Positions 23,190 through 30,943 of a DNA stretch of 64,000 nucleotides are shown here, piece after piece. Source of the DNA: Nocardioides sp. Iso805N (GTDB lineage Bacteria > Actinomycetota > Actinomycetes > Propionibacteriales > Nocardioidaceae). Where the stretch lies: NCBI RefSeq assembly GCF_000364605.1, contig NZ_KB822576.1:310001-374000 (forward strand), in the 5' to 3' direction. Both the position numbers and the translations under genes were made by a program. Position 1 is the first letter of the stretch; every line of letters starts with the position of its first letter. Under the pieces are notes generated by a model, which worked only from the letters and a program-made list of their open reading frames with translations, did no database searches and had not been told where the DNA came from.

Positions 23190-23653
23190 GTCATGCAGAG
23201 TGTGGCACGCGGGAAAGCCATCAGCCGCATCTTGCCGATCGGCTGGCCGCAGGACTCGCACTGGCCATAGCTGCCGTCCGCGATCCGACCCAGGGCGCGC
23301 TCGATCTGGTGGAGCTTGTCTCGCTCGCTGTTGACCACGGTCAGCTCGTGGTCGCGCTCGAAGCTGGTTGCGCCGACGTCCGCCTGGTCCTGCCCGGCCC
23401 CGTCACCGGAGTCCTTCATCAGACCGTCGAGCTCGGCCTCGGCCGCCTCGAGGACCTCGATGCTGTGCACGCGGGTCGTGGTCAGCTCGTCGAGGACCTC
23501 GTCCAACTCGTCCTTGGTCCAGGGGTCCTCGCCCTCCTTGACCACGAGGGTCTCGGCAGAGGCCTTCAGGGGTGCTGCCTTCTTCGCCACGACGCTCACT
23601 TTCTTCGGAACGGACTGCGACAGTGTTGCGGATGCGGCCAACTCGTCGGGCAT
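23162..23653 (-). CDS. TraR/DksA-type zinc-finger protein
   Basis: 163 aa. A lysine/alanine-rich N-terminus of about 35 residues leads into a helical region (KDELDEVLDELTTTRVHSIEVLEAAEAELDG is too long to be anything but coiled coil) and a C-terminal C4 zinc finger CESCGQPI...LCMTCK. DksA-type proteins bind RNA polymerase through its secondary channel; in actinobacteria the comparable proteins are poorly defined, so a transcription-related role is inference. It is the first gene of the traR-lspA-rluD-GNAT group and has a possible promoter in the 197-bp gap upstream. Confidence 0.85.
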   Translation of the reverse strand: MPDELAASATLSQSVPKKVSVVAKKAAPLKASAETLVVKEGEDPWTKDELDEVLDELTTTRVHSIEVLEAAEAELDGLMKDSGDGAGQDQADVGATSFERDHELTVVNSERDKLHQIERALGRIADGSYGQCESCGQPIGKMRLMAFPRATLCMTCKTREERR

Positions 23654-23711
23654 GGTTTCTATTCCCGCTCTCTCCCCTGGCCTGCTCCCGGATCGCAGGC
23701 GCGTCCGGGGA

Positions 23712-23739
23712 GGTTAACCGCTGGGGAGCGCACGCTCAA
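23712..23739 (-). promoter_or_regulatory. Possible promoter of traR-lspA-rluD unit
   Basis: On the minus strand TTGAGC (23739-23734) is followed after 16 nt by TTAACC (23717-23712). This is a moderate match to a -35/-10 pair placed about 60 nt before the TraR-type start. Confidence 0.3.
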
Positions 23740-23793
23740 CCGACAGGCCGGGCCCATTTCTCGGTAGCTGTATGAATTCTTGGCACCCAGACG

Positions 23794-23833
23794 CGCCGAC
23801 GGCCGGCCCCCAGGAGGGAGCCGGCCGTCGGCG
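23794..23833 (-). terminator. Hairpin terminator after wag31
   Basis: CGCCGACGGCCGGC (23794-23807) pairs perfectly with 23820-23833 around a 12-nt loop, 17 bp beyond the wag31 stop. The 14-bp GC-rich stem lacks a strong U tract, as usual in actinobacteria. Confidence 0.8.
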
Positions 23834-23850
23834 GTGCTTCGGTGAAGGAC

Positions 23851-24612
23851 TCAGCCTTCTTCCTCGCCGAGGATCGAGCGCAGGCGCTTCGGCGCTGCCG
23901 GAGCCTCCTCGCTGCCGCCCTGACCGGGCGTCTCGGGCGTGGTGTTGAGCGACTCGAGCTGCTGAGTGAAGTAGCTCTTGAGGCGCGAGCGGTACTCGCG
24001 CTCGAAGGAGCGCAGCCCCTCGACCTCGTGGGTGAGCTTGTCCTTCTCCCGCTCCAGGTCGCCGAAGAGCTGCTGGCGACGCGCAGCGGTCTCAGAGTCG
24101 AGCATCGACGCGCGGGTCCGCGCGTCCGACTCCATCTTGTCTGCCTTCTCCTTCGACTCCGACTCCAGGCGCTCGGCCTTGGTGCGGGCCTCGCCCACGA
24201 TCTTGTCGGCGTCGTTCTTCGCCTGGTCGATCAGCGCATCGTGATTGCGCGTCGCGAGCTCGAGGAGTCGAGCCGCGGCGTTGGACGCCTCGGGCACGGT
24301 CTCCACGCGGATCGTCTCGATCCCACCCGTCGCCGGCGCGGCGGCCGGAGTGGCAACCGGAGCAGGCTGAGCCGGCGGCTCCGGGGCCTTCTCGACCACC
24401 GGTGCCGGGGTCTCGACCGCGGCACTCCGTGCGCCACCGCCGCTCTGCGCGGCAGCGAGCTTCGCGCGAAGGTCCTCGTTCTCCTTGGTGAGCCGCGCGA
24501 GCTCTGCCTCGACCTCGTCGAGGAACTGGTCGACCTCGCCCATGTCGTAGCCCTCGCGGAGCCGGACGGGAGTAAAGCGCTTGTTGCTCACGTCCTCTGG
24601 CGTCAGCGGCAT
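23851..24612 (-). CDS. wag31: Polar growth/cell division protein Wag31 (DivIVA)
   Basis: A coiled-coil scaffold that marks the cell poles and directs wall synthesis in actinobacteria. The 253-aa protein has the N-terminal DivIVA domain MPLTPEDVSNKRFTPVRLRE-GYDMGEVDQFLDEVE, a Pro/Ala-rich linker (residues about 68-100), and a long C-terminal coiled coil rich in Lys/Glu, ending RSILGEEEG. I prefer ATG 24612 over a GTG 12 bp upstream because MPLTPEDV is the conserved start. A TAGAGT box at 24665-24670 may be its promoter. A hairpin terminator follows. Confidence 0.95.
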   Translation of the reverse strand: MPLTPEDVSNKRFTPVRLREGYDMGEVDQFLDEVEAELARLTKENEDLRAKLAAAQSGGGARSAAVETPAPVVEKAPEPPAQPAPVATPAAAPATGGIETIRVETVPEASNAAARLLELATRNHDALIDQAKNDADKIVGEARTKAERLESESKEKADKMESDARTRASMLDSETAARRQQLFGDLEREKDKLTHEVEGLRSFEREYRSRLKSYFTQQLESLNTTPETPGQGGSEEAPAAPKRLRSILGEEEG

Positions 24613-24664
24613 GACCTCACCCATTCATCTCGTTGTTGCAAAACAATGTGGTGCTCGAGTCGAA

Positions 24665-24670
24665 ACTCTA
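24665..24670 (-). promoter_or_regulatory. Possible -10 box TAGAGT of wag31
   Basis: TAGAGT on the minus strand, 52 nt before the wag31 ATG at 24612, in the 125-bp gap after yggT. No convincing -35 accompanies it. Confidence 0.3.
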
Positions 24671-24737
24671 GCGCTTGCGGACCGGGTGGACTCCCCCACC
24701 GTCCCTGCCTCACCTGCCGAAGACGGCGTAGTGCGGT

Positions 24738-25028
24738 TCAGAGCAGGTATCTGACATCGATCTGCAGCAGGATGTACGCCGCCAGCATGACGATCAGGAA
24801 GCTCAGGTCCAACGCCACCGTACCGATGCGCAGCGGCGGGATCACCTTCCTCATCGCCTTGATCGGCGGATCGGTGGCGCTGTAGACCCCTTCCAGCACG
24901 ACGAGGAGCGCTCCCCGTGGCTCCCAGGAGCGGGCGAAAACCTGCACCCAGTCCACGATGAAGCGGATCCACATCAGGCCGAGGAAGACCCAAAGAATGA
25001 CCTCGATGACGGCGCCGATCGTATGCAT
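24738..25028 (-). CDS. YggT-family membrane protein
   Basis: 96 aa with two hydrophobic segments (about 5-23 and 72-92) and the conserved DPPIKAMRKVIPPL segment between them. YggT proteins lie next to sepF and wag31 in actinobacteria (Rv2146c in M. tuberculosis) and their precise function is not settled; a link to division or wall growth is inferred from neighbourhood. The start MHTIGAVIEVI at 25028 is 26 bp after sepF. Confidence 0.9.
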   Translation of the reverse strand: MHTIGAVIEVILWVFLGLMWIRFIVDWVQVFARSWEPRGALLVVLEGVYSATDPPIKAMRKVIPPLRIGTVALDLSFLIVMLAAYILLQIDVRYLL

Positions 25029-25054
25029 ATCGGTCGTAACCCTAGTGGAGGCCG

Positions 25055-25603
25055 TCAGCTCTGGTTGAAGAACCCACCCTCGGCCAGCCGCGCCTTGTCC
25101 TCAGCGGCGATGGTGACGTTCGGCGGGGAGAGCAAGAACACCTTGTTGGTGACGCGCTCGATGTCGCCCCGGGTCGCGAAGACCAGGCCGGCGGCGAAGT
25201 CCACCAGCCGCTTGGCATCGGAGTCGTCCATCTCCGTGAGGTTCATGATCACCGGGATGGCGTCGCGGTAGGTCTCGCCGACCGTGCGCGCCTCGTTGTA
25301 GGTGGTGGGACTCACCGTGACGATCCGGGACAGCTCGACGTGCGCGGGCGCTGACGGCACCGGCGTGGGGCGACGGCGCTCGGCCAGGTCGGCGACCGGC
25401 GCCGGGCGCTGGGGCTCGCGCACGCGGGGCGCCTGGGTGCTGGTGGCACCTCGGCCGTCGTGCTCGTCCTGCTGGTAACCCCGCTCGTAACCCCGCTCGT
25501 CGCGGCGGTCGTAACCGCGGTCGTAGGCGGACTCCTCGTCGTACCGGCCGGTGTCCTCGACCAGGCCGAGGTACTCACCGATCCTGCGCATCGCGCCGCT
25601 CAT
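25055..25603 (-). CDS. sepF: Cell division protein SepF
   Basis: SepF binds the FtsZ tail and tethers the Z-ring to the membrane in bacteria without FtsA. The 182-aa protein starts MSGAMRRIGEYLGLVEDTGRYD, where the amphipathic N-terminal helix is the membrane anchor. A charged, Arg/Gly/Tyr-rich linker (about 20-80) leads to the globular domain with NEARTVGETYRDAIPVIMNL, RLVDFAAGL and VFLLSPPNV, ending GGFFNQS as usual. ATG 25603 has GGAAGG about 7 nt upstream. No FtsA gene is present in this cluster, consistent with SepF as the tether. Confidence 0.96.
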   Translation of the reverse strand: MSGAMRRIGEYLGLVEDTGRYDEESAYDRGYDRRDERGYERGYQQDEHDGRGATSTQAPRVREPQRPAPVADLAERRRPTPVPSAPAHVELSRIVTVSPTTYNEARTVGETYRDAIPVIMNLTEMDDSDAKRLVDFAAGLVFATRGDIERVTNKVFLLSPPNVTIAAEDKARLAEGGFFNQS

Positions 25604-25640
25604 GTTGTTGCCTTCCGGTGATATCGAACTGTTTCGGACA

Positions 25641-26348
25641 CTACTTGACCGCCGGCCTCGAGCCGAGGACCGCCGAGCCGACACGCACGTGTGTCGCGCC
25701 GTGGCGGATCGCCTGCTCGAGGTCACCGCTCATTCCGGCGGAGAGCCGGGTCGCCTCAGGATGATCGAGGAGGAAGTCTGCGCGAATCTCAGCGAGCCGC
25801 GCAAAAGCCTCCTCGGGGTCGGCACCCAAGGGTGCGACCGCCATCAGGCCGCGCAGTCGCAGCCCGTCGTACGTCGTGGTCTGCTCGGCCAGATCCGCCA
25901 ACACCTCGGGCGCGGCGCCGCTGCGATGGGCGGCATCGGCGGCGTCCAGGCTGACCTGCAGCAGCACCTCCACCGGCCGGCCTCGCTCGGTGGCGCCGCG
26001 ATCCAGCCGGGCCAGCAACTCGGGACGATCGACCGACTCGACCACGTCGGCGTAGCGCGCCACGGCCGCCGCCTTGTTGGTCTGCAGACCACCGATGAAG
26101 TGCCAGGCGATCGCGAGGTCGGCGCACTCCGCGGCCTTGCCCTGCGCCTCCTGGTGCCGGTTCTCGCCCACCTCGCGAACCCCCAGCTCCGCGAGCAGGC
26201 GTACGTCGGAGGCCGGGAAGAACTTCGTCACGACCACCAGTCCCACCTCGCCGGCGGCCCGGCCTGCGGCCGCCTCGGCAGCGGCGATGCGCACTCGCAC
26301 GGCCGCCAGGTTGTCCTCGAGCTCCCGCGCCCGCTGCTCGCCACTCAT
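25641..26348 (-). CDS. YggS-family PLP homeostasis protein
   Basis: A 235-aa PLP-binding, single-domain TIM-barrel protein of the YggS/PLPBP family, which buffers pyridoxal phosphate rather than catalysing a known reaction. The PLP lysine is in LVVVTKFFPASDV, and family motifs VGENRHQEAQGK, WHFIGGLQTNK, GLMAVAPLG and LSAGMSGDLEQAI are complete. ATG 26348 overlaps the pgeF stop as ATGA; a GTG three codons upstream is an alternative. The gene lies between pgeF and sepF, the standard actinobacterial arrangement. Confidence 0.95.
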   Translation of the reverse strand: MSGEQRARELEDNLAAVRVRIAAAEAAAGRAAGEVGLVVVTKFFPASDVRLLAELGVREVGENRHQEAQGKAAECADLAIAWHFIGGLQTNKAAAVARYADVVESVDRPELLARLDRGATERGRPVEVLLQVSLDAADAAHRSGAAPEVLADLAEQTTTYDGLRLRGLMAVAPLGADPEEAFARLAEIRADFLLDHPEATRLSAGMSGDLEQAIRHGATHVRVGSAVLGSRPAVK

Positions 26349-27082
26349 GCGACCCACACCAGGGCGGCCAGGCGCCCCGCCTTCTCACCGTCGCGACGGA
26401 AGGAGTGCAGGGCCTCGTCCTCGAGGGTGCAGCGCTCGACACGCCTCACGCAGGCGGCTGGCACCCCGGCGGCGGTGAGCTGAGCGCCGACGGCTGCGCC
26501 GAGGTCGAGCGACGGCGTACCCCAGGAGGTCTCGGCGTGGGACTCCGGCACGACCGCCGCAACCTCGGCACGCATCTCCTCGGGCACCTCGTAGCACCGG
26601 CCACATACGTGTGGCCCGATCCAGGCATGGAGGTCGGTGGCGCCGAGCGCAGCCATCCGCGCCACGGCGCGACCGACGACGTTGAGGGCTACACCCTTGC
26701 GACCGGCGTGGACGGCACCGATGATCCCGCCAGCAGGGTCGGCCAGCACGATCGGGACGCAGTCGGCGACCCGGACCATCAGTCCGACGTCGTGCCGCGT
26801 CGTGATCAGGGCGTCGGCGAGCGGCAGGTCGTCGTCCGGCGCCAGTGCCGTCGTTTCCCGGATCTCGAGCACGTCGTCACCGTGCACCTGATGCAGACGG
26901 GCGAAAGGCACGCCCGTGACCGACTGGACCCGTGCGAGCGCGTCGGCGAAGCCGGGCTTCATGCCCTGCAGGTCGATGGTCGCGTCGGTGAATGCGACCT
27001 CGACCCGGAGGCTGTCCGGGCCGAGGTCGCAGGTGTCACGAAACGCGAACATGGCCGGTGAGGAGGGAGCGTCGCGAAGCAC
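26345..27082 (-). CDS. pgeF: Polyphenol oxidase-family / peptidoglycan editing factor PgeF
   Basis: 245 aa, DUF152/YfiH family. Work in E. coli shows the family edits muropeptides by removing L-Ser misadded in place of L-Ala; earlier literature calls it a multicopper laccase. The zinc triad is visible in RLHQVHGDDV (His), VADCVPIVLAD (Cys) and GAVHAGRKG (His). The annotated GTG at 27082 is 3 bp after ftsZ; an internal ATG at 27052 (MFAFRDTCDLG) is a plausible alternative. The location directly after ftsZ fits a wall-quality role. Confidence 0.92.
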   Translation of the reverse strand: MLRDAPSSPAMFAFRDTCDLGPDSLRVEVAFTDATIDLQGMKPGFADALARVQSVTGVPFARLHQVHGDDVLEIRETTALAPDDDLPLADALITTRHDVGLMVRVADCVPIVLADPAGGIIGAVHAGRKGVALNVVGRAVARMAALGATDLHAWIGPHVCGRCYEVPEEMRAEVAAVVPESHAETSWGTPSLDLGAAVGAQLTAAGVPAACVRRVERCTLEDEALHSFRRDGEKAGRLAALVWVA

Positions 27083-27085
27083 GGC

Positions 27086-28294
27086 TCACTTCAGGAAGTC
27101 GGGAACGTCCAGGTCGTCGTCCTCGAACTGGACCGACGGAGCCGCCTGGCGCGGAGCCGCCGGGGGCGGGGTCGACGGGCCGGCCGGAGCAGCGGCCTGC
27201 TGCGGCGCCTGGTGCGCCTGGTGCGCCTGGTGCGCCTGCGCCGGAGCGGCGGCGACCGGGGTCGGGCGCTCATCCCGGCGTACGGGGGCCTGGGCGGCCG
27301 CCGGACGGGTGTCCTGGCCGCGGAGCGTGGTCTCACGCTTCTTCGGCATGCCACCGTCGAAGCCCGCCGCGATCACCGTCACCCGGACCTCGTCACCGAG
27401 GGCGTCGTCGATGATCGTGCCGAAGATGATGTTGGCCTCCTCGTGGACGGCGTCGGCGACCAGCGCGGCGGCCTCCTGGATCTCGAACAGACCCAGGTCC
27501 GAGCCACCCGCGATGGAGAGCAGTACGCCGTGGGCGCCGTCGATGCTGGCCTCCAGCAGCGGGCTGGCGACAGCGATCTCCGCGGCGGCCACCGCGCGGT
27601 CCTCGCCGCGGGCCGATCCGATGCCCATCAACGCGGAACCGGCGTTGGACATGACGGCCTTGACGTCGGCGAAGTCGACGTTGATCAGGCCAGGGGTGGT
27701 GATCAGGTCGGTGATGCCGGAGACGCCCTGCAGGAGGACCTGGTCGGCCTGCTTGAACGCGTCGATCACCGACACGCTGCGGTCGGAGATGGAGAGCAGC
27801 CGGTCGTTGGGGATGACGATGAGGGTGTCGACCTCCTCGCGGAGCTTGTCGATGCCCTCGTCGGCGGACTTCCGGCGACGAGCGCCCTCGAAGGCGAACG
27901 GGCGCGTGACCACGCCGATCGTCAGGGCACCGAGGCTGCGTGCGATCCGAGCGACGACCGGGGCGCCGCCGGTGCCGGTGCCACCGCCCTCTCCGGCCGT
28001 CACGAAGACCATGTCGGCCCCCTTCATGACCTCTTCGATCTCGTCCATGTGGTCCTCGGCGGCCTTCTCGCCGACCTGCGGCTGCGCGCCGGCACCGAGA
28101 CCGCGGGTCAGCTCGCGACCGATGTCGAGCTTGACGTCGGCATCGCTCATCAGCAGCGCCTGCGCGTCGGTGTTGATCGCGATGAACTCGACCCCCTTGA
28201 GGCCGACCTCGATCATGCGGTTGACGGCGTTGACGCCGCCTCCACCGATACCGACGACCTTGATGATCGCCAGGTAGTTCTGTGCAGCTCCCAC
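27086..28294 (-). CDS. ftsZ: Cell division GTPase FtsZ
   Basis: The tubulin-like ring protein of division. 402 aa from GTG 28294 ([20 protein letters not shown]), preceded by GAGGGAG at 7 nt; the open frame continues upstream but with unrelated Arg-rich sequence, so a longer start is rejected. GGGTGTG is at residues 103-109, and the T7 loop [15 protein letters not shown] is intact. After the globular part (to about 317) comes a Pro/Ala/Gln linker with three HQA units encoded by a 9-bp repeat near 27209-27238, then the conserved tail DLDVPDFLK that binds SepF and other partners. Confidence 0.98.
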   Translation of the reverse strand: MGAAQNYLAIIKVVGIGGGGVNAVNRMIEVGLKGVEFIAINTDAQALLMSDADVKLDIGRELTRGLGAGAQPQVGEKAAEDHMDEIEEVMKGADMVFVTAGEGGGTGTGGAPVVARIARSLGALTIGVVTRPFAFEGARRRKSADEGIDKLREEVDTLIVIPNDRLLSISDRSVSVIDAFKQADQVLLQGVSGITDLITTPGLINVDFADVKAVMSNAGSALMGIGSARGEDRAVAAAEIAVASPLLEASIDGAHGVLLSIAGGSDLGLFEIQEAAALVADAVHEEANIIFGTIIDDALGDEVRVTVIAAGFDGGMPKKRETTLRGQDTRPAAAQAPVRRDERPTPVAAAPAQAHQAHQAHQAPQQAAAPAGPSTPPPAAPRQAAPSVQFEDDDLDVPDFLK

Positions 28295-28367
28295 GATGGT
28301 CGCTCCCTCACTTGTTGCTTGCCGACGCTCTTGCTTCTGAAGTCTTCCGGCGTGTCCCTCAACCCTG

Positions 28368-28384
28368 ACCCTCATCCTGAGGGT
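28368..28384 (-). promoter_or_regulatory. Inverted repeat upstream of ftsZ
   Basis: ACCCTCA (28368-28374) and TGAGGGT (28378-28384) form a perfect 7-bp dyad around TCC. On the minus strand the block is followed by further TCAGGG and TTGAGGG repeats. It directly follows the promoter-like TATAAC and may be an operator or a leader hairpin. Confidence 0.45.
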
Positions 28385-28398
28385 TATAGTTATGTCAA
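28383..28398 (-). promoter_or_regulatory. ftsZ: Promoter-like TTGACA and TATAAC upstream of ftsZ
   Basis: On the minus strand a perfect TTGACA (28398-28393) and TATAAC (28388-28383) occur only 4 nt apart. They are too close to be one -35/-10 pair, so one belongs to another promoter. They lie about 90-105 nt before the ftsZ GTG. Confidence 0.4.
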
Positions 28399-28512
28399 CC
28401 TCGCCGTGATCAGAACAGTAGGCAGCGCGACGCCCCAGATCGTGGAGACACGCAGGGCGTGTTGTGGCCGATGGACAAATCGCTGTGCAGCCGGGCCGCC
28501 GGCGGACGCGCC

Positions 28513-28592
28513 GGGGCCGGGCGGTCGTCGTGGGTGGCGCCAAAGGGCGCTGGGGCCGGGCGATGGTCGTGGGTGGGTGCCAAAGGGGCGCT
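28513..28592. repeat. Imperfect tandem duplication of ~40 bp
   Basis: Units at 28513-28551 (39 bp) and 28552-28592 (41 bp) share GGGGCCGGGCG, TCGTGGGTGG and GCCAAAGG blocks with a few substitutions and two 1-bp length changes. Confidence 0.8.
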
Positions 28593-28684
28593 GCCGCAGC
28601 CGGAGCGCGTCGTGAGGGACGAGCGAGGCGCGGAGCGAGGCCTGCCCCGTGGCAGCTACCCACGGCCGCCGCCCGGCGCCGCCA

Positions 28685-28750
28685 CGGAGGCCCGACTCAA
28701 CCCGGACGGAGGCCCGACTCGACCCGGACGGAGGCCCGACTCAACCGGAC
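28685..28750. repeat. Triple 22-bp repeat at ftsQ 3' end
   Basis: CGGAGGCCCGACTCAACC-type units begin at 28685, 28707 and 28729. The last copy contains the ftsQ stop codon (28741-28743) and lacks one base, so the other two look like local duplications of the ftsQ end. Confidence 0.85.
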
Positions 28751-29517
28751 GTGATCGGCTGCCCCGGAACCGAGACGTCATAGCTGCGAACGTCCGGCTG
28801 CGCCTTCATCAGAGCTGCCAGCACTTGTGCCTTGGTACCGGAGTCCGAGGCGCTCCCCCACTGCACGTCCTGGCCGGACGCGAGGGCCAGGGAGATCTCG
28901 TCGACGCTCTTCACCTCGACGTGGTCGACGTCGGCGGACAGATCGTGCGGCAACGCCGTGACCACCTCGGCGGCCTGCTGCAACGCCTCGGAGTCGGTGC
29001 CGGCGGGCGTGGAGACCTTCGGCAGGTCGCTCGGCGCGTGCCGGTAGGACGAGAAGACCACGCCGTTGGCGTCGAGGGCGTGCAACGCGCCACCGATCTC
29101 GATCACCGCAACGGGCGTCCGCTCGACGACGTCGATGCGCACCTTGGAGGGCCACTCCCGCGAGACCTCGACCGACTTCACCGCCGCCAGCGCCGCGATC
29201 CGGCGCTGGACAGCGCCGAGGTCGGCGCGCAGCAGTGGCCCACCGGTCGGTACGTCGGCGACACGGCGCACCTGTGCCGCGGTGAGGGTGGTGTCGCCCG
29301 AGACACCCTTGATGTCGACGGTCTTGACCGAGAGCCAGGAGGAGAAGTACGCCGCCCAGATGCCGCCGCCGACCAGCGCAACGACCACGAGCGCTGCCAC
29401 GACGTACCGCCAGGCGAGCCAGCGGCGACGCCACTGCCGCCGCGCGAAGCGCTTGCGGGTGCGCTCCGCGGTGTCGGCGTTCGCGGTGCCGCCCGCGCCT
29501 CGGCGCAGGCTACGCAC
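28741..29517 (-). CDS. ftsQ: Cell division protein FtsQ
   Basis: A bitopic division protein that links early and late divisome parts. 258 aa from GTG 29517, overlapping the murC stop by 8 bp. A basic cytoplasmic tail (RTRKRFARRQWRRRW) precedes one membrane helix (about 42-61), then the POTRA domain (VKTVDIKGVSGDTTLTAAQVRRVADVPTGGPLLRADLG) and the FtsQ/DivIB domain with REWPSKVRIDVVERTPVAVIE. The 3' end is copied twice in the downstream spacer as 22-bp repeats. The exact start is uncertain by some residues. Confidence 0.92.
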   Translation of the reverse strand: MRSLRRGAGGTANADTAERTRKRFARRQWRRRWLAWRYVVAALVVVALVGGGIWAAYFSSWLSVKTVDIKGVSGDTTLTAAQVRRVADVPTGGPLLRADLGAVQRRIAALAAVKSVEVSREWPSKVRIDVVERTPVAVIEIGGALHALDANGVVFSSYRHAPSDLPKVSTPAGTDSEALQQAAEVVTALPHDLSADVDHVEVKSVDEISLALASGQDVQWGSASDSGTKAQVLAALMKAQPDVRSYDVSVPGQPITSG

Positions 29518-30943
29518 CCCGCTCACCGAGCAGCTCGAGCACCATCGGGCCCACCTCGGTGACATTGCCGGCCCCGAGCGTGACGACCAGGTCGCCCGGC
29601 CGAGCGAGGTCAACCAGTGCGGCGGCTGCCTCCTGCAGGGTGCTGACGAACCGCTTGTTGCCGTGCGGCACCGCGTCGGCGACCAGCGCGCCGGTCACCG
29701 CCGGGTCGGGATCCTCGCGTGCGAGGTAGACGTCGAGCACCACCACGTCGTCGGCGGCCCCGAGCTCGCGACCCATCTGCTCGCCGAAGATGCGCGTCCG
29801 TGATACCAGGTGCGGCTGGAAGGCCACGATCAGCCGGCCCTGCCCCGCCACCGAGCGGGCGGCGACCAGGTCGCCGGCGATCTCGGCGGGATGGTGGGCG
29901 TAGGAGTCATAGACCCGCACACCGGCGACCTCACCCTTGCGCTCCATCCGCCGGCGGGTTCCGGTGAAGCTCTCCAGACCCGCCTTGAGCAGGTCGAAGG
30001 AGTAGCCCAACCGCAACCCGACGGTGAGCGCCGCCAGCGCATCGGCGACGTAGTGCCGCCCCGGGATCTGCAGGGTGATCCTGCCGAGCTCGCGGACCAC
30101 GGTGCCGTCGCGATCGACCACGGTGAACGCGGAGGTGGTGCCCTCGAGAACAACGTCCACGGCGCGCACGTCGGCCAGGTCGGACTCGCCGACGCCGACG
30201 AACCGACGGCCGAGCGAGGCGGCGACGGGGCGTAGCGCGGCGGCTCCGTCGTCGTCGACGCATGCGACCACCAGGCCACCCTTGTCGGCCGGGTCCACCC
30301 GCCCGATGAACTCGGCGAACGCCTCTTGGTAGGCCTCCTCGGTCCCCCACTGGTCGAGGTGGTCCGCCTCGACGTTGGTCACCACCGCGACATGCGGGCG
30401 GTAGACCAGGAACGCACCGTCACTCTCGTCGGCCTCCGCCACGAACAGGTCGCTGCCACCCTGGCCGGCATTGGTACCGCTCGCGGTGAGCTCGCCACCG
30501 ACGGCGTACGTCGGATCGGCGCCCGCCGCCTGCAGGGCCACCGTCAGCAGCGAGGTGGTGGTGGTCTTGCCGTGGGTCCCGGCGACCGCCAGTACCCGGC
30601 GGCCGGCCATCACCGCGGCCAGTCCGGCCGAGCGCGGCAGCAGCCGCAGGCCCAGCCGTCGTGCCTCCAGGATCTCGGGGTTGTCCTCGCGCACCGCGGT
30701 GGAGACCACCAGCGTGTCGGCACCCTGGACGTGGTCGGCGTGATGGCCGACGAAGACCGTCGCGCCCGCTTCGCGGAGCTTGTCCAGCGTCGGGGAGGCC
30801 ACGCCGTCCGAGCCGCTGACGGTGATGCCACGGGCCAGCATCAGCCGAGCGATCGCGGACAGGCCGGCACCGCCGATGCCGACGAAGTGGACCCGGCCGA
30901 GCTCGTCGGCCGGCAGGATCTGCTCCGGAACAGGGACTCTCAT
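29510..30943 (-). CDS. murC: UDP-N-acetylmuramate--L-alanine ligase
   Basis: Adds L-Ala to UDP-MurNAc, the first peptide-stem step, in the cytoplasm. 477 aa with the N-terminal Rossmann motif VHFVGIGGAGLSAIA, the ATP loop AGTHGKTTTTS, EADESDGAF, and the C-terminal DSYAHHPAEI and VTLGAGNV. ATG 30943 overlaps the murG stop as ATGA. It is followed by ftsQ with an 8-bp overlap, so murG-murC-ftsQ are coupled. Confidence 0.98.
   Translation of the reverse strand: MRVPVPEQILPADELGRVHFVGIGGAGLSAIARLMLARGITVSGSDGVASPTLDKLREAGATVFVGHHADHVQGADTLVVSTAVREDNPEILEARRLGLRLLPRSAGLAAVMAGRRVLAVAGTHGKTTTTSLLTVALQAAGADPTYAVGGELTASGTNAGQGGSDLFVAEADESDGAFLVYRPHVAVVTNVEADHLDQWGTEEAYQEAFAEFIGRVDPADKGGLVVACVDDDGAAALRPVAASLGRRFVGVGESDLADVRAVDVVLEGTTSAFTVVDRDGTVVRELGRITLQIPGRHYVADALAALTVGLRLGYSFDLLKAGLESFTGTRRRMERKGEVAGVRVYDSYAHHPAEIAGDLVAARSVAGQGRLIVAFQPHLVSRTRIFGEQMGRELGAADDVVVLDVYLAREDPDPAVTGALVADAVPHGNKRFVSTLQEAAAALVDLARPGDLVVTLGAGNVTEVGPMVLELLGERGA

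Larger units (their letters stand above)
28295..28740. other. 446-bp ftsZ-ftsQ spacer with promoter and repeats
   Basis: This is the only gap over 300 bp in the window. It holds the presumed ftsZ promoter, an inverted repeat, a ~40-bp imperfect tandem duplication and most of a 22-bp triple repeat that runs into the ftsQ end. Open frames here have no family resemblance and look like chance GC-rich frames. I see no RNA gene that I can support. Confidence 0.7.

Noticed and set aside
28295..28663. Longer FtsZ with an N-terminal extension of about 120 residues from the same open frame
   Set aside because: The extension is Arg/Pro/Ala-rich and overlaps the promoter and repeat region. FtsZ proteins start close to [10 protein letters not shown], and a GAGGGAG site precedes GTG 28294.
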